Source: an uncultured Dehalococcoidia bacterium
Lineage (GTDB): Bacteria > Chloroflexota > Dehalococcoidia > Lucifugimonadales > JADFKI01
DNA length: 64,000 bases
Assembly (NCBI GenBank): GCA_958295865.1
Contig: CATQHF010000002.1
Span: 248,001-312,000 of the forward strand
Direction: 5' to 3'
Shown here piece by piece: positions 60,065 through 64,000 of the stretch; the first letter of the stretch is position 1, and each line of letters opens with the position of its first letter. Position numbers and translations under genes: made by a program. Below the pieces are notes generated by a model. That model searched no databases. It was not told where the DNA came from and was given only the letters and a program-made list of their open reading frames with translations.

Positions 60065-61143
60065 TAGTGAAGAAACTTGCCGGAAGTTACGGAGTCCGTC
60101 CGCTCCATCGGGGGTTGCAGCCGCTCGCTGATGAGGCTCATCACGCGCACCGTTTCAAGTCCGTCCTCAGCCGTAACGGACGGGGACAAGCCGTTGACGC
60201 TTCGCTCGAAGAACTCGCTGATGAGCCGGTCGTGGATGTTCCTGAAGCGTCCCGTGATATAGCCAAAGCCATTGGCGAATGTGCTCGATGCTATCTGCGC
60301 CGCCTCTCTGACGGCAGAAATGCCGATGCCCCAAGGGGACTGGTTCACCCTATCGTAATTGACTATGACTTTGCTCTGCATGTCTATCTTCATCATGCCT
60401 TCTGTGCCCCACAGCTCCAAGAGGAACGCCGAATGTTTGGAGGTGTAAGTCAGCACTGCGCTGCATGCGGCGCGCTCGCCCATCAGCTCCAGCCTATAAT
60501 CCTCGAACGGCGACCATGGGTATTCCGGCAAGATTTTTCTGCCCTGCACCCAGACATCGCGGATAGGCCCGATGAACGCTTGGGAGAGGTACACCACATG
60601 GGGCCCCGTCTCGCCTATGGAGCCGCCGGGCAGTCGGTTGGCGAAGTGCGCGGGGTCTGTCGTCCACAGAGTGACGGGCGTGGAGTAGAAGATACGCATG
60701 CCGGTGAGTTCCCCGATGTCGCCGCGCTCAAGCCGCTTGCGAGCCTCGATGACGCACGGATGGAACAGTTCCGTGTGAGCCACCTCAACCCGTCCTACGG
60801 CTTCCCGCTCGGCATAGATGACCCGCTCGCACTCCTCCACCTTCTCGGCAAGGGGTTTCTCGATGAGGACATGCGCGTCCGCCTTCAGCGCAGCCACCGC
60901 TATGTCGGCATGAGCGCTCGGCGGCGTGCATACATCGACGAAGTCGGGGCGTTCCGTCTCGAGCATCCGGCGGAGGTCGTCATACGCCGCCGGAACTCCG
61001 AATTGACGGCTTACCGCTTCGGCGCGGTCGCGGTCGAGATCGCAGAGAGCGGCGACTCTCACATCGCGGCGCAGCCGTAGCCAGGCGGGCAGGTGCCTCT
61101 TGGCGGTTATGAATCCAGCGCCTACGATGGCAACTCTGTACAT
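60064..61143 (-). CDS. Gfo/Idh/MocA-family oxidoreductase
   Basis: A 359-residue NAD(P)-dependent sugar or inositol dehydrogenase-like protein. The Rossmann motif is YRVAIVGAGFITAKRHLPAW, VDVCTPPSAHADIAVAAL follows, and the signature EKP is in HVLIEKPLAEKVEEC. GGSIGETGPHVVYL supplies the catalytic-region His. ATG 61143 begins exactly at the Rossmann strand; an upstream start at 61170 adds nine non-conserved residues. The TAG stop (60064-60066) is contributed by a family A element, so the C-terminus may be altered. It may serve glycan precursor synthesis. Confidence 0.9.
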   Translation of the reverse strand: MYRVAIVGAGFITAKRHLPAWLRLRRDVRVAALCDLDRDRAEAVSRQFGVPAAYDDLRRMLETERPDFVDVCTPPSAHADIAVAALKADAHVLIEKPLAEKVEECERVIYAEREAVGRVEVAHTELFHPCVIEARKRLERGDIGELTGMRIFYSTPVTLWTTDPAHFANRLPGGSIGETGPHVVYLSQAFIGPIRDVWVQGRKILPEYPWSPFEDYRLELMGERAACSAVLTYTSKHSAFLLELWGTEGMMKIDMQSKVIVNYDRVNQSPWGIGISAVREAAQIASSTFANGFGYITGRFRNIHDRLISEFFERSVNGLSPSVTAEDGLETVRVMSLISERLQPPMERTDSVTSGKFLH

Positions 61144-61325
61144 GGGTACGCCAGATTCCTTGCCGTTCACGCCGTCGTATCAGGCAGTTGGGTAACGACT
61201 GCGGGCAGATGGCGGGGCCGTCCCCGGCTCTCCCCTTCCGGTCAATCCCAAACTGCGGACTAACGAATCGTCCCTTGCGCCGCCAGCCTGAACTTGAGCG
61301 TGAAGGTTCTCGATCTTGTGTAGTT

Positions 61326-61402
61326 TGGTGGGCCATCGTGGACTCGAACCACGGACCTCAGTCTTATCAGGACTGCGCTCTAACCGGCTGAGCTAATGGC
61401 CC
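61326..61402 (-). tRNA. tRNA-Ile (GAT)
   Basis: Cloverleaf with acceptor GGGCCAT/ATGGCCC, D arm containing AGCTCAGCCGGTTAGAGC, anticodon stem CAGTC/GACTG around loop CTGATAA (anticodon GAT), T arm GTGGTTCGAGTCCAC, discriminator A and an encoded CCA. 77 bases including CCA. Confidence 0.96.
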
Positions 61403-61426
61403 CCGAATGTGCGATGTGGAAGCAGG

Positions 61427-61843
61427 CTACTCGACAGGCTTGCCCGTCGCGGGGTCGAATTCGACGACAATCTCGACGGGCGCGTTGCGCGCCACGATTA
61501 GCTCCATCGGCTCCGACAGGCTGTCGTTGACGGGCTGATGCACGGAGTCGGGCGGGACATATATGAAATCGCCCTGCTCTATCTCCAGCGTCTCCTCAAG
61601 ATGCATGCCTGTGAGAAAGCGCCCCTTGCCGCTCACGACATAGATGGCGGACTCACAGTTCACATGGTAGTGAGGACTGGAGGCGCATCCGGGGGGAATC
61701 GTCGCTATGGCAAGGTGAATGCCTTCCGTGCCAGCCAACGCCTTCGATACCCCGGCAAGGCGTGTCATGCTGCCCGAAGAAACTTCGACCTCAAGTCCGT
61801 CCGGATGGATTACGGTGCATCTTGCGTCTAGTTGCGTGTCCAC
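61427..61843 (-). CDS. Cupin-domain protein
   Basis: A 138-residue single cupin. The first metal motif is SPHYHVNCESAIYVVSGKGRF (HxH and Glu), the second is PPDSVHQPVN with the last His. IYVPPDSVHQ is typical of storage/enzymatic cupins such as mannose-6-phosphate-isomerase-like proteins. The start is GTG 61843, with weak ribosome-binding sequence. It may be an isomerase or a small-ligand-binding protein; substrate unknown. Confidence 0.85.
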   Translation of the reverse strand: MDTQLDARCTVIHPDGLEVEVSSGSMTRLAGVSKALAGTEGIHLAIATIPPGCASSPHYHVNCESAIYVVSGKGRFLTGMHLEETLEIEQGDFIYVPPDSVHQPVNDSLSEPMELIVARNAPVEIVVEFDPATGKPVE

Positions 61844-61894
61844 GAGGCAAATTATATCATTTGGCGGCGTATAAGGGAATAGATAGTTGGTCAG

Positions 61895-62027
61895 CGAGAA
61901 AATTGCATTAGCCCCTTCCCCCTTGATAGAGGAAGGTCATTAGTCCCTTCCCCCTCTGGGGGAAGGTTAGGATGGGGGCGAAAATGCCCGCCCATCCACG
62001 GCTAAACTGTACTAATGCAATTTTCTC
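61895..62027. repeat. Family B MITE-like element, copy 3
   Basis: About 133 bp from CGAGAAAATTGCATTAG to ACTAATGCAATTTTCTC, flanked by GGTCAG (61889-61894 and 62028-62033). The interior has a doubled CCTTCCCCCT segment, making it longer than the others. It ends 33 bases before the likely start of the thioesterase gene and offers an in-frame ATG at 62015. Confidence 0.88.
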
Positions 62028-62059
62028 GGTCAGTGTATCAGGGTTCGGTTGAGGCGAAA

Positions 62060-62515
62060 TTGGCGAGAGAAGATTTCAGGTTCGGCTTCCGGCTGCGCGT
62101 GCGCTGGGGTGAGTGCGACGCGCAAGGCATCGTGTTCAACGCCCAATACATGAACTTCATCGAGGTGGCGCAGGCGGAATACTTCCGCGACTTGGGATTG
62201 CGTCTGTACGGCGACGAGCTGCGCGAGCGCTTCGACCTCGCCACCGTCAAGTCGACGCTGGAGTACATGGCTCCGGCGCGGGTCGATGACATGCTGGACA
62301 TTCTCGTCCGCGTGTCGCATATCGGGCGCACGAGCATCGTGTTCAACACGGAGATGTACCACATTGGCGCGAAAAAGCCGTGCAACCGCGCGGAAGTCAT
62401 CTACGCGAACTTCGACGCCGATACGGGCGCGGCGAGACCTATCCCCGATGACTTGCGGCGGCTGATTGGCGCGTATGAGGCAACTCGGGCTGATATGGCA
62501 ACTATGGACGGATAG
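62060..62515 (+). CDS. Acyl-CoA thioesterase-like protein (4HBT, hotdog fold)
   Basis: A 151-residue hotdog protein in the 4-hydroxybenzoyl-CoA thioesterase group. The active-site segment is RVRWGECDAQGIVFNAQYMNFIEVAQ, with the catalytic Asp in ECDAQG. TTG 62060 is chosen because GAGG lies 5 bases before and the protein then starts at REDFRFGFRLRVRW; GTG 62033 and ATG 62015 are upstream alternatives, the latter inside the family B element. Substrate unknown; probably cleaves small acyl-CoA esters. Confidence 0.87.
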   Translation: MAREDFRFGFRLRVRWGECDAQGIVFNAQYMNFIEVAQAEYFRDLGLRLYGDELRERFDLATVKSTLEYMAPARVDDMLDILVRVSHIGRTSIVFNTEMYHIGAKKPCNRAEVIYANFDADTGAARPIPDDLRRLIGAYEATRADMATMDG

Positions 62516-62533
62516 GACGGATTTGAAGAGTGC

Positions 62534-62881
62534 TTAATCGGCGTTGACCTTCACGATGACGGCGGCGTTGGCGATGATGGTGAAGTCGCCTGAGCCTTCG
62601 CGGCCCTCAATCTCCAAGCCGCCCTGCACCACTTTCAGAACGCCCTTGCCGTGCGGCAGCACGCTCAGCACCTCGTCATGGCGGACTTCTTCGGGCTTGG
62701 GTATGCCGATGGTCACTTCCACAATCATCTCGCTCGCGGTGTTCGGCCCCAGCAGCCCAAGGAACATAAGGCTGCTCTGATGTACGGCGTTCCAGGTGGC
62801 GCGCCTCGCTGCCTCGGTGTAGTTCTGTCCGTGCAGGTCTATGCCCATGCCCATCTCAAGAATCGCGGGTGTCAGCGGCAT
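62534..62881 (-). CDS. Lin0512-family protein
   Basis: A 115-residue protein matching the Lin0512 family (PF09585 type): ILEMGMGIDLHGQNYTEAARRATWNAVHQSSL at the start, then VEVTIGIPKPEEV and LPHGKGVLKVVQGGLEIEG. AAGGA lies before ATG 62881. The family is small, widespread and uncharacterised. It converges on the thioesterase gene, 18 bases apart. Confidence 0.8.
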   Translation of the reverse strand: MPLTPAILEMGMGIDLHGQNYTEAARRATWNAVHQSSLMFLGLLGPNTASEMIVEVTIGIPKPEEVRHDEVLSVLPHGKGVLKVVQGGLEIEGREGSGDFTIIANAAVIVKVNAD

Positions 62882-62988
62882 TTTCGTCCTTCCTTCTCAA
62901 TCTTTCCGATGTTCCGGCCAGCGTATCCGGTCAACGGAAAGTGTGCGCCCAACACGCTCGCATGTCAAGCAAAGAAAGGTTGACATCA

Positions 62989-63091
62989 AGAAAAGCTTGC
63001 GTTAGTCCCTTCCCCCTTGATGGGGGAAGGTTAGGATGGGGGTGAAAATGCTCGCCCATCGACGGCTAAACTGTACTAATGCAATCTTCTC
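62989..63091. repeat. Family B MITE-like element, copy 4
   Basis: About 103 bp from AGAAAAGCTTGCGTTAGT to ACTAATGCAATCTTCTC, flanked by ACATCA (62983-62988 and 63092-63097). The left end has two changes from consensus. It lies between the Lin0512 gene and tRNA-Gly. Confidence 0.85.
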
Positions 63092-63147
63092 ACATCAAAA
63101 AACAGGATAGACAGAGATAGGGACAGCCTGATAAAATTGCAGTTCAC

Positions 63148-63222
63148 GCGGGAGTAGCTCAGGGGTAGAGCATCTGCTTCCCAAGCAGAATGTCGCGGGT
63201 TCGAATCCCGTCTCCCGCTCCA
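63148..63222 (+). tRNA. tRNA-Gly (CCC)
   Basis: Cloverleaf with acceptor GCGGGAG/CTCCCGC, D arm AGCTCAGGGGTAGAGC, anticodon stem TCTGC/GCAGA around loop TTCCCAA (anticodon CCC), T arm GCGGGTTCGAATCCCGT, discriminator T and an encoded CCA. 75 bases including CCA. Confidence 0.96.
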
Positions 63223-63285
63223 CGATTTGCCTGACGCATCCGCTTGCCATTCCAATCGCCCAAGACTCACAAACAAGGAGCAGGT

Positions 63286-63636
63286 ATGCCCATCATCAAC
63301 AGAGACGATTACGAAAAGACAGAATTGTCGGCCGGAGTTGACCGCTGGGCGCTGGTTGACGGTGATAAGGGTTCTGAGTCAACGAGCGTGGGCGATGTCA
63401 TCGTGGGCGTGGACGGCGTCGTGCCTACGCACACTCACCCGACCGAGGAGGCGATGGTGATTTTGGAGGGCGAGATGGACGCCATACTAGGCGACGAAGT
63501 GATAACCGTGCGTGTGGGCCAGACCGTGCTCGCGCCGCCGGGAGTTCGGCATGGCTTCGTGAACCGCTCCGGCGCTGCCGCGCGCGTGCTTGCCATCTTT
63601 CCCACGGCGCACATGGAACGCACACTTGTGGACTGA
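63286..63636 (+). CDS. Cupin-domain protein
   Basis: A 116-residue single cupin, PTHTHPTEEAMVILEGEM (HxHxxxxE-type first motif) and LAPPGVRHGFVNRS (second motif with His). AAGGAG lies 5 bases before ATG 63286, so the longer frame from 63244 is not used. It is only distantly similar to the cupin at 61427. Possibly a metal-dependent isomerase or dioxygenase; substrate unknown. The acyl-CoA dehydrogenase gene follows 48 bases later. Confidence 0.87.
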   Translation: MPIINRDDYEKTELSAGVDRWALVDGDKGSESTSVGDVIVGVDGVVPTHTHPTEEAMVILEGEMDAILGDEVITVRVGQTVLAPPGVRHGFVNRSGAAARVLAIFPTAHMERTLVD

Positions 63637-63684
63637 TTTTTAATCCCAACCTACACCCATACCCCGTCATGATGAGGAGGCACA

Positions 63685-64000
63685 ATGCGGGCAACTACAA
63701 AGCACACCGAAGAGGTCGTCGAGAACATCAAGGAGCTGTCGGCACAGTTCGCGTCGGAGCGCGCGGAACGGCTAAGACGGCGTGAGTTGGCAGCCGCCGA
63801 TTTCGAGGCGTTAGTAGATGCGGGTTTTCACCTGACGGGCGTGCCGCCGGATATGGGCGGACTGAACGGCGGCATTGCGGAGGCCACGCGCCCGCTATGC
63901 GAGATGCTGCGTATCCTGGCACACGGCGATCCCAGCGTTGCGCTCGTGGCGTCGATGCACCCCGCGGTCATCGGCGGATGGATGGAAGTTCCTGAGGCTC
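63685..64000 (+). CDS. Acyl-CoA-dehydrogenase-like flavoprotein, N-terminal part (runs off the window)
   Basis: The first 105 residues of an acyl-CoA dehydrogenase-fold protein from ATG 63685, behind GAGGAGG. The helical N-terminal domain is recognisable: LRRRELAAADFEALVDAGFHLTGVPPDMGGLNGGIAEATR and LRILAHGDPSVALVASMHP. This pattern is also seen in the related hydroxylases of the same superfamily. The FAD-binding and active-site parts are beyond the window, so the exact class is undecided. Confidence 0.85.
   Translation, partial: MRATTKHTEEVVENIKELSAQFASERAERLRRRELAAADFEALVDAGFHLTGVPPDMGGLNGGIAEATRPLCEMLRILAHGDPSVALVASMHPAVIGGWMEVPEA

Noticed and set aside
60067..61080. A 337-codon plus-strand frame opposite the oxidoreductase
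   Set aside because: No recognisable motif; the minus strand carries a full Gfo/Idh/MocA protein.
20829..63091. A transposase gene for the small mobile elements
   Set aside because: All copies are about 100-180 bp and non-coding apart from the nested one; no transposase-like protein is encoded in the window.

Overview
The window is high-GC bacterial DNA, densely coding on both strands. No rRNA or core marker in it fixes the taxon. Lipoproteins with Thr/Pro-rich linkers, a zinc-ribbon protein with the CxxC-x17-CxxC motif, expanded Uma2 nucleases and diverged small palindromic repeats make a Chloroflexota (Dehalococcoidia/SAR202-like) genome the best guess; this is inference, not proof.

Layout. 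1-6 kb: two metallo-beta-lactamase-fold hydrolases, a selenocysteine-containing SelD read through an in-frame TGA, a ComEA-like lipoprotein, ArgS and a gamma-carbonic-anhydrase-like protein. 6.3-10.2 kb: four near-identical tandem Uma2 nuclease genes plus a small RHH-like gene, all behind the same leader motif. 10.4-10.6 kb: a strong three-way-junction fold ahead of an AT-richer membrane protein gene. 11.6-23.9 kb: housekeeping and metabolic genes (DUF2851, Fur, phosphodiesterase, MutM, aldo/keto reductase, methyltransferases, 3-hydroxyacyl-CoA dehydrogenase, VOC protein, ThiL, MenB-like hydratase). 24.1-33.2 kb: a minus-strand signalling operon running STAS antagonist, receiver-PP2C phosphatase, RsbW-like kinase, periplasmic binding lipoprotein, TorS-like histidine kinase, very long HlyD-like adaptor and NhaA. 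33.4-37.3 kb: circularly permuted ATP-grasp, ammonium transporter and alpha-E protein in one operon. 37.6-59.8 kb: a surface-glycan locus with methyltransferases, duplicated radical SAM genes, a sulfotransferase, several glycosyltransferases, two flippases, a polysaccharide deacetylase and an O-antigen-ligase-like polymerase carrying four inserted Ig-like repeats. 60-64 kb: Gfo/Idh/MocA oxidoreductase, two tRNAs, two cupins, a thioesterase, a Lin0512 protein and a partial acyl-CoA dehydrogenase.

Two families of small non-autonomous mobile elements run through the window. Family A has GGTTCTG-type ends at TA dinucleotides and supplies the stop codons of three genes. Family B has GAGAAAATTGC ends and 6-bp target duplications; one copy is nested inside a family A element. 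A third palindromic family (C) has GCGTTTCC ends. No transposase gene is present.

The observations most worth following are the binding-protein/kinase/partner-switching operon, the ATP-grasp/Amt/alpha-E operon, the Ig-repeat polymerase, the recombination scar between the two radical SAM copies, the conserved gene-junction repeat in three unrelated glycan genes, the two long C/G homopolymers at the glycan locus, the three-way-junction RNA candidate and the selenoprotein SelD.
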